From: Hydractinia symbiolongicarpus
Lineage: Eukaryota; Cnidaria; Hydrozoa; Anthoathecata; Hydractiniidae
Direction: 5' to 3'
Length of the DNA stretch: 64,000 nt
Assembly (NCBI RefSeq): GCF_029227915.1
Contig: NC_079879.1
Location: 19,980,501 to 20,044,500, forward strand
Position numbers and translations under genes: made by a program. The notes beneath the pieces are model-generated. The model was not told the origin of the DNA. It worked only from the letters and a program-made list of their open reading frames with translations, and ran no database searches. Positions 24,069-31,284 of this stretch are shown in pieces (the stretch's first letter is position 1; each line of letters begins with the position of its first letter).

Positions 24069-24698
24069 ATGATAGAATATATAAATTTCATATTACTGGT
24101 GACAGCCGTGGCGCTATTGCTGTTATTGGTTAGTTTTTGCCTTTTTTGTATTAAAAAATACCTATCGCTATTGAAAATGGCTGAAACAGCAATTGACAAC
24201 CTAATTTTTATCGATGAACGGGATGACCAGGATGATGGGAAGAGACAGAAATTGCTCGAGTGCGTGCTGACCGGAAATAGTATCCTGTATCTGGGGAAGA
24301 TGTATACGGAGGCGGGGATCCGGAAGCTCGGGAATAATGAGGTGGATAAACTTTTCACCATATACGAGGCTAAACTGTCCGGTCAAATGGTAAAGTCTCT
24401 TGGGGAGTCAATAATCCACATGTACTCCCTGGGTGCCTGTGCAGCTCTAGGCATAAAAAATCAAAAGGCTCTGAGTGATGACCTGGAGAATGATCCTTTC
24501 CTAAACTCGGCACTCCAAAGGTTCACATGTGATCTATATTATAAGTTCGGATCACTACTATCACCAATCAGTGTGGGTCTAATTACAGGTAGGCATTATA
24601 TCGCTGGAAGAAATTTAAACGCAAATAATAATATAGATATAGATAATAAAGATGTCAGAGGAACAGACTCCTATTCAGGTGACAACGAAGAACCCTAA
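24069..24698 (+). CDS. Polinton membrane protein, 209 residues
   Basis: The start is the ATG right after the minisatellite. Residues 6-28 form one strongly hydrophobic helix (INFILLVTAVALLLLLVSF) followed by a Cys and two lysines, so this is a signal-anchor protein. The remainder is a mixed helical domain (LGKMYTEAGIRKLGNNEVDK, a SGQMVKSLGESIIHMYS helix) with an acidic Asn/Asp-rich tail. The family recurs in cnidarian Polintons as I recall, with no known function. It overlaps the next gene by 47 bases in another frame and opens the run of small membrane-protein genes. Confidence 0.6.
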   Translation: MIEYINFILLVTAVALLLLLVSFCLFCIKKYLSLLKMAETAIDNLIFIDERDDQDDGKRQKLLECVLTGNSILYLGKMYTEAGIRKLGNNEVDKLFTIYEAKLSGQMVKSLGESIIHMYSLGACAALGIKNQKALSDDLENDPFLNSALQRFTCDLYYKFGSLLSPISVGLITGRHYIAGRNLNANNNIDIDNKDVRGTDSYSGDNEEP

Positions 24699-25074
24699 AA
24701 AGGTTGAATCTGGTAAGAGGTTGGCGGAATACAACCGTAAAAAGAGGGAGGAATATAAAAAATGGCTCATGGCACAGACGGAGGTACAGTCGGCACCTCA
24801 GACACAAACCCGGCCGACGCCTCAAGCACACTCAGCACCTCAGACACAGTTGGAGGATCCTAAGGATATTGTCATTGAGGATTCTGTGACAGATGGCCCT
24901 AAACACGGTGGAGTGAACTACACAATAATGGGTGGTGGTGTGATAGTTATGCTACTAATTGGAGCGTTGGTGGTCTATAAAAATAATGACAAAAATATTA
25001 AGGTGAAGGGTACCCCACCAAGTTACTCAGATAATAAAAAAACTATGAGAATAAGTAAGCTTGAAATGGAATAA
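24652..25074 (+). CDS. Polinton membrane protein with basic head, 140 residues
   Basis: The start ATG lies inside the 3' end of the preceding gene, a 47-base overlap. The N terminus is basic and charged (NPKKVESGKRLAEYNRKKRE). A Gln/Pro/Ala linker with repeated SAPQTQ follows, then one membrane helix (YTIMGGGVIVMLLIGALVVY) and a lysine-rich tail. The basic head suggests contact with DNA or acidic phospholipid (inference). The family is recognised from Polintons but its function is unknown. A short perfect palindrome (TATCGCGATA, 25083-25092) follows the stop. Confidence 0.6.
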   Translation: MSEEQTPIQVTTKNPKKVESGKRLAEYNRKKREEYKKWLMAQTEVQSAPQTQTRPTPQAHSAPQTQLEDPKDIVIEDSVTDGPKHGGVNYTIMGGGVIVMLLIGALVVYKNNDKNIKVKGTPPSYSDNKKTMRISKLEME

Positions 25075-25118
25075 AGGGATAATATCGCGATACTATAATC
25101 TTGAAGTAAATATAAGGC

Positions 25119-25346
25119 ATGGATAAGAAAAGTATAGTCAACGATATTTATAAAGCATCGGTCGTATGCGTTTTCGCTGTGGGCTATTCAATGCTCGGGA
25201 AAAAGGTATTAAAAATGACACCACCCTCAATTCAGAAGTTTGACCTGGAAGATACCGGAAAGCTTGTAGCCATAGTCGCTGCAAGTGAAATGACAAGAGA
25301 ATATCTAGTTAAGCAGAAAATTATACCTGAAACTATAAATATATAA
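25119..25346 (+). CDS. Small conserved Polinton membrane protein, 75 residues
   Basis: The N-terminal half is a moderately hydrophobic helix (ASVVCVFAVGYSMLGKKVL). Next comes a proline-containing TPPSIQKFDLEDTGKL segment and a second hydrophobic stretch (VAIVAASEMTREYLV). The short length, the IQKFDLED core and the closing K-x-I-I-P are familiar from Polintons. Its function is unknown. The stop TAA overlaps the ATG of the next small frame by one base (TAATG), implying linked translation or a shared transcript. Confidence 0.6.
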   Translation: MDKKSIVNDIYKASVVCVFAVGYSMLGKKVLKMTPPSIQKFDLEDTGKLVAIVAASEMTREYLVKQKIIPETINI

Positions 25347-25477
25347 TGTTGCGAATACTGGAATGGTTGGTCTGGGTTTTATATCGACGTAAGAAAGTTG
25401 AGAGTATTTTACCCAAGGTGGAATACACGGAGGTGGATACGGATGTCATAGACTCCGAAGCTATCGTATTAAAATAA
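25346..25477 (+). CDS. 43-residue hydrophobic-N-terminus protein
   Basis: This small frame starts within the stop codon of the preceding gene (TAATG). It begins MLRILEWLVWVLYRRKK, a short amphipathic or membrane-associated helix with a basic stop, then an acidic tail (YTEVDTDVIDSEAIVLK). It is shorter than usual annotation cut-offs, but the tight junction and the membrane-like N terminus argue that it is real. Its function is unknown. A weak hairpin (25488-25506) lies 11 bases after the stop. Confidence 0.45.
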   Translation: MLRILEWLVWVLYRRKKVESILPKVEYTEVDTDVIDSEAIVLK

Positions 25478-25487
25478 CGCCACTAAA

Positions 25488-25506
25488 ATATACTGTAGTA
25501 GTATAT
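25488..25506 (+). terminator. Weak 7-bp hairpin
   Basis: ATATACT and AGTATAT flank a five-base loop, 11 bases after the stop at 25477 and just before the next ATG at 25512. Its position matches the other 3' hairpins, but the stem is short and A/T-rich. Confidence 0.3.
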
Positions 25507-25511
25507 GAAAC

Positions 25512-25937
25512 ATGGCTTCAATTGCAATGATGTTGGGAGGTGCCTTCGCTAACGCTTTGGCTTTCACCGGATCAAGCTACCTCTTTTCAAGTTTATCCAA
25601 GGATAGGATAGATAAGGAACGGAAGCGGCATGATCTGGCCATAGAACAGCTACAAAAGGCTCAGGTTATATGGCAACGTAAAAGACAGGAGAGGGTTGAC
25701 TTTATCAATAAGCAGCTCAGACTTGAGAAGAAGGCCGAGGGTAAATTCACGGAGCTGGATGACGCGATGCGGGAATATAAAAAAGTATTTGGAGGGTCAC
25801 CTCTCACAGATATTCCGCGCAAGCCCGTATTGAGCGACTTTTATACACCCAGCAATGGCCAGCATGAACGGGAATTGGCATTTATCGCGCTAAGCATGAT
25901 CGGTGTCGGCGGCGCCGTGTGGTATTTCGAAAAATAG
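25512..25937 (+). CDS. Polinton protein with N- and C-terminal hydrophobic segments, 141 residues
   Basis: It begins MASIAMMLGGAFANALAF, a Gly/Ala-rich hydrophobic segment. A long charged helix follows (roughly residues 30-90, including KRHDLAIEQLQKAQ, probably coiled coil). An SDFYTPS block leads to a C-terminal hydrophobic helix (ELAFIALSMIGVGGAVWYF). The arrangement is two membrane-active ends joined by a coiled coil. The start and the SDFYTPS block are strongly typical of a family in animal Polintons as I recall. Its function is unknown; a role in membrane or virion assembly is inference. It converges on the gene at 25992 across a shared hairpin. Confidence 0.65.
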   Translation: MASIAMMLGGAFANALAFTGSSYLFSSLSKDRIDKERKRHDLAIEQLQKAQVIWQRKRQERVDFINKQLRLEKKAEGKFTELDDAMREYKKVFGGSPLTDIPRKPVLSDFYTPSNGQHERELAFIALSMIGVGGAVWYFEK

Positions 25938-25954
25938 TACTATGCCGCGGGTAT

Positions 25955-25979
25955 TATGTTACATGACACATGTAACATA
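25955..25979. terminator. Shared hairpin between convergent genes
   Basis: TATGTTACATG and CATGTAACATA form an 11-bp stem with a three-base loop. It lies 17 bases after the plus-strand stop (25937) and 12 bases after the minus-strand stop (25992). One structure could serve both convergent transcripts. Confidence 0.6.
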
Positions 25980-25991
25980 TATTCAGTATGG

Positions 25992-27272
25992 CTAACGCTT
26001 TGTAACCATGTAGGTGTATATCAGACCTCCGATTCCAACTATCAAAGCCCACAGGTTTTGACTCAACCAACCAACGGCTTCCTTTGCTCTATTTAGGATC
26101 CACGATACGATGGATCCAATTATACCAGGTAGTGATGCGGCTGCGGCACCGGCTAATCTACCCAGGAGAGATCCTAGTGCGCTCAGCTTGTTCTTTATCC
26201 ATTCCCTCGCACCACCTTCGGTTTTTTCATGATTTTTTGTATTACCGGTGGATGACCCCCCACCCCCTGGTGTCAAAGTTTCAACTAGAAGGCCGATAAC
26301 CATACCAAATGCCGTTAGTACACTGACGATGGTGATACCCTGCTCACGGAATAGCGTTCGTATCTTTTCACCCAATGTAGTTTCTTTGTCAAGTACTTTG
26401 GTAATCGTCTCCCTGATGCTTTTTATTTGACTGTTAAGTTTACCTTTGAGAATATCGATAATCTCTTGCCGGCCTTTCAACTCATTTTGCAAACCTTTCA
26501 ACCTTTCTTTCGCTTCATTTTGTTGTTCCTCGGTCATATTTGGTGTGTTTTCCATCTCTTCCAACTTGTTTTTTTCTCTGTCAATATGCTGTTCGAGCTG
26601 AACCTTTTTTGCAACTTCATCCTGAAGACTTCCTCTTATGTTTCTCAATGATCTATCCAATCCTAGCAATTCACGCATAGGATATTCAAATAGATCACCG
26701 GTCTGGGTTGCTTCATGGTCTACAGATTGTTGTTTGACCAATGAAATTAAATCCTCGGCACTGTTCACCACCTCCCCGGACATGGTTTCTAATTCTATAT
26801 CCGTCGCATTCTCTATTTTATCCGGTGACGGTAGTCTCTCTTCTATTTTGTTTAGCCTAGCGGCCTGTCGGGGGGTTATACTACCTTTCGGTATATCGAA
26901 CCCCAAATTGCGCAGCCTTTTCTTGCCCAGTATATCTGCAATGGTACCGGTAGACCTTAGAGATCCGCCATGTGTCAGCGGTCTGTTATCATCCTTGTAG
27001 TATAATTCGCCATCGCGAGTCTCAAACAGATCGGTATGTATCACGCTCGGGTTCTCGTTTGGATATATAGTTAATAGCTTCTCATAGAGCGATTTAACCC
27101 GCTCACTAGTAACTCTGGAGCGCAGAGAGGTTCCTCCGCCGAATGATGTCTCCTCATCAGGTGTGTGTATCTGCACACGCGTGCGCTCCCTCGGTACCAG
27201 AGGTGTGGAGTCATCGGTACCCTCGTCGGGTTGACCATGGTCACCAAACGGATCAATATCAATGTCCGCCAT
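25992..27272 (-). CDS. Large Polinton membrane protein, coiled coil plus C-terminal hydrophobic domain
   Basis: The start is taken at the ATG at 27272 (MADIDIDPFGD). The frame extends further upstream, but that part would run across the divergent gene at 27313. The product has 426 residues. An acidic, Pro/Arg-rich N terminus precedes a KKRLRNLGFDIPKG-type segment. A long coiled coil (about residues 215-300) follows, then a hydrophobic helix (GITIVSVLTAFGMVIGLLV), a Gly/Ser/Thr linker and a C-terminal run of Gly/Ala-rich and Trp-containing hydrophobic segments (GRLAGAAAASLPGIIGSIVS, LWALIVGIGGLIYTYMV). The C-terminal domain is a recurrent Polinton signature as I recall. A membrane-remodelling or penetration role is a guess. 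Confidence 0.65.
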   Translation of the reverse strand: MADIDIDPFGDHGQPDEGTDDSTPLVPRERTRVQIHTPDEETSFGGGTSLRSRVTSERVKSLYEKLLTIYPNENPSVIHTDLFETRDGELYYKDDNRPLTHGGSLRSTGTIADILGKKRLRNLGFDIPKGSITPRQAARLNKIEERLPSPDKIENATDIELETMSGEVVNSAEDLISLVKQQSVDHEATQTGDLFEYPMRELLGLDRSLRNIRGSLQDEVAKKVQLEQHIDREKNKLEEMENTPNMTEEQQNEAKERLKGLQNELKGRQEIIDILKGKLNSQIKSIRETITKVLDKETTLGEKIRTLFREQGITIVSVLTAFGMVIGLLVETLTPGGGGSSTGNTKNHEKTEGGAREWIKNKLSALGSLLGRLAGAAAASLPGIIGSIVSWILNRAKEAVGWLSQNLWALIVGIGGLIYTYMVTKR

Positions 27273-27312
27273 TATTTTATTTAAAGGATAGTTTTTTCCT
27301 AATATAATAGAA
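27273..27312. promoter_or_regulatory. Second compact divergent promoter
   Basis: It contains ATTTAAA (27279-27285) and CTAATATAATA (27299-27309) between divergent start codons, matching the layout at 20407-20444. Confidence 0.5.
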
Positions 27313-27798
27313 ATGGCAGAGAGTTCTAGTACCAGAGAAGAAACTTTTAAAACGGATATATCCAATTCCCAACTTGAGGAGCTGGTGAAATTACGGGGTA
27401 AGTTCCAAGACAGGACACACGAACACGGAGGATCTCTGATCATATGGTCGATTCTGGAGGGATTATCCGGAACCGCGGCCATTGCCGGCTCGATAGCGAC
27501 CGCAGCGACCATTATTAGAAATTTGGGCGGTACCCATGGAAATTACATGCGGAATTCGGGTATGTGTCTATTGGGCTCGGCTTCCTATGCGGTTACCGCC
27601 CAATATGTTAGGACATATCGGGAGAAACTTATCAAATTAAGAGCCGCATATCGCGTTGTGCAAAATGCCATCGATGTTTTCGATAAAACGCTACTCTGGC
27701 ACACTCGGATCTGTAGAGCCGATTTTGAGAATTTGTGTGATACGTATCATAGAACTCTCAAGGATCTGGATAAACTGGATATAGGTTATTTAGAGTAA
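27313..27798 (+). CDS. Polinton membrane protein, paralogue A
   Basis: A 161-residue protein with the N-terminal motif NSQLEELVKLRGKF, a Gly/Ala-rich hydrophobic hairpin (GTAAIAGSIATAATIIRNLG, MCLLGSASYAVTA) and a C-terminal helical part (YREKLIKLRAAYRVVQNAID). The same order of motifs occurs in the next gene, so the two are tandem paralogues. The small-residue-rich hairpin suggests membrane insertion. No catalytic motif is seen and the function is unknown. There is no hairpin after its stop; the next ATG follows 24 bases later. Confidence 0.6.
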   Translation: MAESSSTREETFKTDISNSQLEELVKLRGKFQDRTHEHGGSLIIWSILEGLSGTAAIAGSIATAATIIRNLGGTHGNYMRNSGMCLLGSASYAVTAQYVRTYREKLIKLRAAYRVVQNAIDVFDKTLLWHTRICRADFENLCDTYHRTLKDLDKLDIGYLE

Positions 27799-27822
27799 AG
27801 TTTTTTTCTTTGTAGTAACCAA

Positions 27823-28410
27823 ATGGCAGAGATTTATCCGAAGCTACCCACGGCTCCCGAGTATTCGAGCGAGCAGGACAAGTTTAATACTAATACTGTG
27901 AACTCTCAACTTGGGGAGCTTAGAAAATTACGGGATAAGTTCAATACAAAATATGAGAAATATAACAAGACGCTACACAGACTGGTGCTTTTAAATGCCA
28001 GCGCCACGGCCCTAACCGTCGCTTCGGGCATAGGTTCGGTGGTAACCGGTGCCACGCTCATCGGAATCCCCGCTTCCGTGGGATTGGGAGCCGTAGCACT
28101 GTCCGGAACCATTTTCACGGGCTCCGTCATGGCACTGATTAAAAGATATCGGAGCAAACTTGACAAGGTCATGAAATTATATGATGTTGCGACGTCCGCC
28201 ATCGCCGTGTTTGAAAACTCCGTCTCGCGGGCTCTGAATAATGACGACATTAGTCACATTGAATTTCAAACCCTGAGCGGTATATACTACGAAGCTCTGG
28301 ACAAGATGACGAAAACCGACAGAAAGATGGAGAGCGAAACTCGCAGCCAGTTTGAAAAAAGTCTAATGGACGAGGTTCAAAGCCTCAGAAGGACCGTAAA
28401 TCAAGGTTAG
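27823..28410 (+). CDS. Polinton membrane protein, paralogue B
   Basis: A 195-residue protein. The N terminus (IYPKLPTAPEY) is followed by NSQLGELRKLRDKF, a charged helix and a hydrophobic hairpin rich in Gly, Ala and Val (ALTVASGIGSVVTGATLIG, GAVALSGTIFTGSVMALI). The C-terminal part has YRSKLDKVMKLYDVATSAIA and an ISHIEFQTLSGIYYEAL segment. The YPxLPTAP start and helical hairpin are a common Polinton family as I recall. The PTAP-type motif also resembles late-domain motifs that recruit ESCRT proteins in budding viruses; that link is inference only. It is a tandem paralogue of the gene before it. Confidence 0.62.
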   Translation: MAEIYPKLPTAPEYSSEQDKFNTNTVNSQLGELRKLRDKFNTKYEKYNKTLHRLVLLNASATALTVASGIGSVVTGATLIGIPASVGLGAVALSGTIFTGSVMALIKRYRSKLDKVMKLYDVATSAIAVFENSVSRALNNDDISHIEFQTLSGIYYEALDKMTKTDRKMESETRSQFEKSLMDEVQSLRRTVNQG

Positions 28411-28443
28411 TGATGTGCGCATGTACGCCGCTCGCATATTTCG

Positions 28444-28458
28444 TGTGGTACGATAAAA
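28444..28458 (+). repeat. 15-bp direct repeat, left of integrase
   Basis: TGTGGTACGATAAAA occurs here and again at 29622-29636, on either side of the integrase gene (copies 1178 bases apart, start to start). They may be promoter elements or scars of module exchange. Confidence 0.55.
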
Positions 28459-28561
28459 ATTAATATTAAGGCGGTTTGTGACATTATGCGGCGCGATCGT
28501 CCCCCCAAGACTGAGCCATAGCGGCCCTATCTGCCGACCGACCCGCGCGATCCCCGGCATC

Positions 28562-28586
28562 ATCTTTACCGGAAACAGGTAAAGAT
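28562..28586 (-). terminator. 3' hairpin after the integrase gene
   Basis: ATCTTTACC and GGTAAAGAT form a 9-bp stem with loop GGAAACA, 12 bases beyond the integrase stop. The whole 25-base structure is nearly identical to the one at 18603-18627, which also follows a minus-strand gene. Confidence 0.6.
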
Positions 28587-28598
28587 ATCGTCCCCTTT

Positions 28599-29576
28599 TC
28601 ACCAACCTTGCACATAATCAGGAGGTAAATCTGTATCTTCAGGTATTAACATCAATTCCTCTTTTACAAAAGCCCGTCCGGGTCCGTCTTGAACATAGTA
28701 CATTACACGGTTACCGGGTTGCGCTATTACCTCACGCAATCTATATGTGTTTTTCGACCATATTCTATCGGTTGCCCGTCTCCGCCCATCATCATGCTCT
28801 TCACCAGGTTGTAGTAGATATCTATACAGGCCATCTTTAGGTAATTCTACTTCAGGTGGATAGCTCTCTTGATTAACCAAAGGCACCTCTTTCATTATAA
28901 TAGCATCTTTTGGCTTCATATCAATCATCTGCGTCTTTGTATCGTTTAGCCTATCAATCAGTTTATACAGATGCTTAACCCATGTAGATGATACCTTTTC
29001 CGAATCATTCAGTTCTTGGGCATCTTGTATTTTGAATAAATTTTCGGCAAGTATCTTGTTCAACGCCTCAACAAAAGCTGTGTGCGTATGCTTATATTTT
29101 GTAGTCGCTCTTTTAATTTCAACCTTACGCTTCTCCAACAGCTTTGATACATCTGCCTTGAATTCTGAACCGTTATCACATTGGAAAGTTTTCGGATAAG
29201 TTAATGGTCCTGCCTTGTAGATGTCCTCAATCATAGCGGCAACCTCTTTGGCTTTCTTAGTCCTCAAAGGTCGGGCTACCTTGTATCTGGAAGCAGCATC
29301 GATTCCCGACAAAATGTACTTATATTTATTACCATACAGTATGTCACCGGGCATGTACAATAAATCGAATTGATGTAAATCATTAGGGGTGGTAACTTCA
29401 TAATGTGGTCTTTCAACATGTTTTGGGGCGGGTAAATGTACTTGCCAAAATGCTTGCTTTGATAGCCACTTCTTAATCTCCTTTGGCCCGAAGCCGAATA
29501 CTCTTAAATTCTGAACAGCCTTTTGTCCTTTCCATAAATTTTGAGGTTGATAGTAAGTCTCTTGAAGTTTTGACAT
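28599..29576 (-). CDS. Retroviral-like (rve) DD35E integrase of the Polinton
   Basis: A 325-residue protein. The catalytic core has D71 (HQFDLLY), D134 (FQCDNGSEF) and E170 (HTAFVEALNK), with 35 residues between the second Asp and the Glu, the canonical rve spacing. The C-terminal 70 residues (IWSKNTYRLREV through FVKEELMLIPED) look like the small beta-barrel or chromo-like DNA/chromatin-binding domain of this family. It would process the termini and join them to host DNA, generating the short target duplication. The length is normal and all three catalytic residues are present, so it is probably intact. It is transcribed toward the left end and followed by a hairpin. Confidence 0.93.
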   Translation of the reverse strand: MSKLQETYYQPQNLWKGQKAVQNLRVFGFGPKEIKKWLSKQAFWQVHLPAPKHVERPHYEVTTPNDLHQFDLLYMPGDILYGNKYKYILSGIDAASRYKVARPLRTKKAKEVAAMIEDIYKAGPLTYPKTFQCDNGSEFKADVSKLLEKRKVEIKRATTKYKHTHTAFVEALNKILAENLFKIQDAQELNDSEKVSSTWVKHLYKLIDRLNDTKTQMIDMKPKDAIIMKEVPLVNQESYPPEVELPKDGLYRYLLQPGEEHDDGRRRATDRIWSKNTYRLREVIAQPGNRVMYYVQDGPGRAFVKEELMLIPEDTDLPPDYVQGW

Positions 29577-29621
29577 GTTTTATTTATGCACACCTTTATT
29601 TATCTCCTTTTTGTGTTATGA

Positions 29622-29636
29622 TGTGGTACGATAAAA
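29622..29636 (+). repeat. 15-bp direct repeat, right of integrase
   Basis: This is the second copy of TGTGGTACGATAAAA. It lies in the divergent gap between the integrase start (29576) and the small SAP-like gene (29668). Confidence 0.55.
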
Positions 29637-29667
29637 GTGCTTAAAGTTTTTCATATATTATATTAAT

Positions 29668-29937
29668 ATGTCAGACATGGATACCACACCGGATTATAAA
29701 TTGATGAAACTGAGAGAGTTGCGAGAGGTTGCCAAATCCCGCGGAATTAAGTATATCGTGGGTATGAGAAAGGCTAAACTGGTTGAGGTGATTGAGAAGA
29801 ATGATCTCGACCCATCCTACACCATCGATCTGGATACCAAGAAGGAATGGTATGGATACTGTTCAAGGTGGAGGTCGAAAAACAGGGAGGCATATCTAAA
29901 AGCTCAAAAACGTTATAACGACAAAAGATCCAAGTGA
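29668..29937 (+). CDS. Small SAP-like protein, 89 residues
   Basis: Residues about 10-45 form a SAP/HeH-like helix-extended loop-helix motif (LMKLRELREVAKSRG, then GMRKAKLVEVIEKN). A basic aromatic C terminus (YGYCSRWRSKNREAY) follows. SAP-like motifs bind DNA in chromatin and viral proteins. It is the first of three SAP-like frames in a row (29668, 30547, 31358) that share this motif. Its function in the element is unknown, possibly DNA tethering. A 10-bp hairpin lies 12 bases after the stop. Confidence 0.65.
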   Translation: MSDMDTTPDYKLMKLRELREVAKSRGIKYIVGMRKAKLVEVIEKNDLDPSYTIDLDTKKEWYGYCSRWRSKNREAYLKAQKRYNDKRSK

Positions 29938-29949
29938 TTGGGTATTTTT

Positions 29950-29973
29950 TTTGTTACTCAGACGAGTAACAAA
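29950..29973 (+). terminator. 3' hairpin after the small SAP-like gene
   Basis: TTTGTTACTC and GAGTAACAAA form a 10-bp stem with loop AGAC, 12 bases after the stop and preceded by a T-run. It is nearly identical to the hairpin at 31104-31127. Confidence 0.65.
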
Positions 29974-29974
29974 T

Positions 29975-30113
29975 GTTGGTGGGTGGGTACCCATGGTCTA
30001 ACCGGCCATGGCCCTCTAGGTGTTGGTGGGTGGGTACCCATGGTCTAACCGGTCACGGCCCTCTAGGTGTTGGTGGGTGGGTACCCATGGTGTACCGGTC
30101 ACGACCTCGGAGG
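29975..30113. repeat. Three tandem ~47-bp repeats
   Basis: Units begin at 29975, 30022 and 30069 and contain GTGGGTGGGTACCCATGG. The third unit is slightly shorter and diverged. A single partial copy lies at about 31146-31180 before the next SAP-like frame. Open frames that run through these units are artefacts of the repeat. Confidence 0.85.
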
Positions 30114-30232
30114 TCCTGATTTTTTTCCCTGGGGGGGTACCCACCCACATTTACACTCCGGGAAACGATCCATGGTGGAGCGATGTCGGTATCATAAACC
30201 GCGTTTTACCACCATGGAGCAGCGCAACCCCG

Positions 30233-30490
30233 GGTGGTTGTCTTGCGAACGAAGCCCCTCACGATCCTCCACCCCGGTGGTTGTCTTGCGAACGAAGCCC
30301 CTCACGATCCTCCACCCCGGTGGTTGTCTTGCGAACGAAGCCCCTCACGATCCTCCACCCCGGTGGTTGTCTTGCGAACGAAGACCCTCACAATCCTCCA
30401 CCCCGGTGGTTGTCTTGCGAACGAAGCCCCTCACGATCCTCCACCCCGGTGGTTGTCTTGCGAACGAAGCCCCTCACGATCCTCCACCCC
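30233..30490. repeat. Six tandem 43-bp repeats
   Basis: Units start at 30233, 30276, 30319, 30362, 30405 and 30448. They are almost identical (one unit has AAGACCC and CACAATCC variants) and contain GGTGGTTGTCTTGCGAACGA. Because 43 is not a multiple of three, all frames stay open through the array and create spurious long frames. One diverged copy lies at about 31220-31262. The array ends at GGTTTACGATT, which starts the leader of the following gene. Confidence 0.9.
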
Positions 30491-30507
30491 GGTTTACGAT
30501 TATAAAA

Positions 30508-30546
30508 ACATCTTAAAGATTACAAAATCGTATATCATAGCCAAGC
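30508..30546 (+). promoter_or_regulatory. Leader motif of the SAP-RING gene
   Basis: The motif runs AAAGATTACAAAATCGTATA then TCATAGCCAAGC directly into the ATG. Two further copies stand at 31285-31320 and 31322-31357 before the next SAP-like frame. The conservation right up to the start codon suggests a promoter plus translation leader. Confidence 0.55.
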
Positions 30547-31080
30547 ATGTCTTCAGGAATCGTTCTCGATTTGATACACAGTAGAGAATATATTGATGAC
30601 TTTGATCTTTTCACGGTCCCTGATTTAAGAGCCAGAGCGAGGTACCTTGGCCTACGTGGATACTCGCGGCTCAGAAGGGTTGAGCTTATCGAATTACTGT
30701 TATCAACAGTACCCGCAAGATATCCCGATATGACTTTACCGCTCGTCATAGGGATGCTGGATCTCGAAGTGACCGAATTTTCGGGACCCGTGACGAGACC
30801 AAATGTATCAGCGCCAAGACCGGTACCAGCACCGATTAGACCGGTACCAGCACGGGTTGAGGTTGATGATGAGGACGACGCAGACGATGACATTGATGAC
30901 ATTGATGAAGATGATAGATGTATCATTTGTCTTTCTAAACGAAAGACCGCCACCATTGTTCATGGTAGAACAGGGCATTTTTGCTGCTGTTTATCGTGCG
31001 CACATAAATTGGAGAAGAGGGGGGATAAATGCCCTATATGTCGCGCATCAATAGATCTTGTCATTAGACAATATATTTGA
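30547..31080 (+). CDS. SAP-like / RING finger protein, probable E3 ubiquitin ligase
   Basis: A 177-residue protein. The N-terminal SAP-like motif is [20 protein letters not shown] plus RVELIELL (about residues 25-55). A Pro/Arg linker and an acidic DD/DE run follow, then a C-terminal RING finger of C3HC4 type (CIIC, HFCCCLSC-H, CPIC; about residues 122-170). The layout recalls viral and IAP/MDM2-type RING proteins. The RING would bind zinc and E2 enzymes, and the SAP part would bind DNA. A role in countering host restriction or in regulation is inference. It is full length and unbroken, and its leader is duplicated before the next frame. Confidence 0.75.
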   Translation: MSSGIVLDLIHSREYIDDFDLFTVPDLRARARYLGLRGYSRLRRVELIELLLSTVPARYPDMTLPLVIGMLDLEVTEFSGPVTRPNVSAPRPVPAPIRPVPARVEVDDEDDADDDIDDIDEDDRCIICLSKRKTATIVHGRTGHFCCCLSCAHKLEKRGDKCPICRASIDLVIRQYI

Positions 31081-31103
31081 GGGGTCGGATTGTTAGGGCA
31101 TTT

Positions 31104-31127
31104 TTTGTTACTCGGACGGGTAACAAA
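31104..31127 (+). terminator. 3' hairpin after the SAP-RING gene
   Basis: TTTGTTACTC and GGGTAACAAA pair over 10 bp with one G-T wobble, loop GGAC, 23 bases after the stop. It is a sister of the hairpin at 29950-29973, consistent with duplication of the whole intergenic unit. Confidence 0.62.
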
Positions 31128-31284
31128 TGTGATTCACGACCCTCGAGGTGCCAGTGGGTGGGTACCCATGGTGTATCGATGTATGTATCACAAAGCGTGT
31201 TTTACTACAATTTAGCATGGTGGTTGCCTCACAAACTAGGACACTCACGACCCTCCAACACGGTTTACGATTTTTAGAAAAATG

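Noticed and set aside
25992-27512. Longer form of the large membrane protein starting at 27512
   Set aside because: The extra 80 codons would overlap the divergent gene at 27313 and its promoter. The ATG at 27272 sits right at the divergent promoter.
30020-30584. Three long overlapping frames over the 43-bp repeats
   Set aside because: A 43-base unit is not a multiple of three and lacks stops, so all three frames stay open by chance. The encoded peptides are the same repeat in different registers and show no domain.
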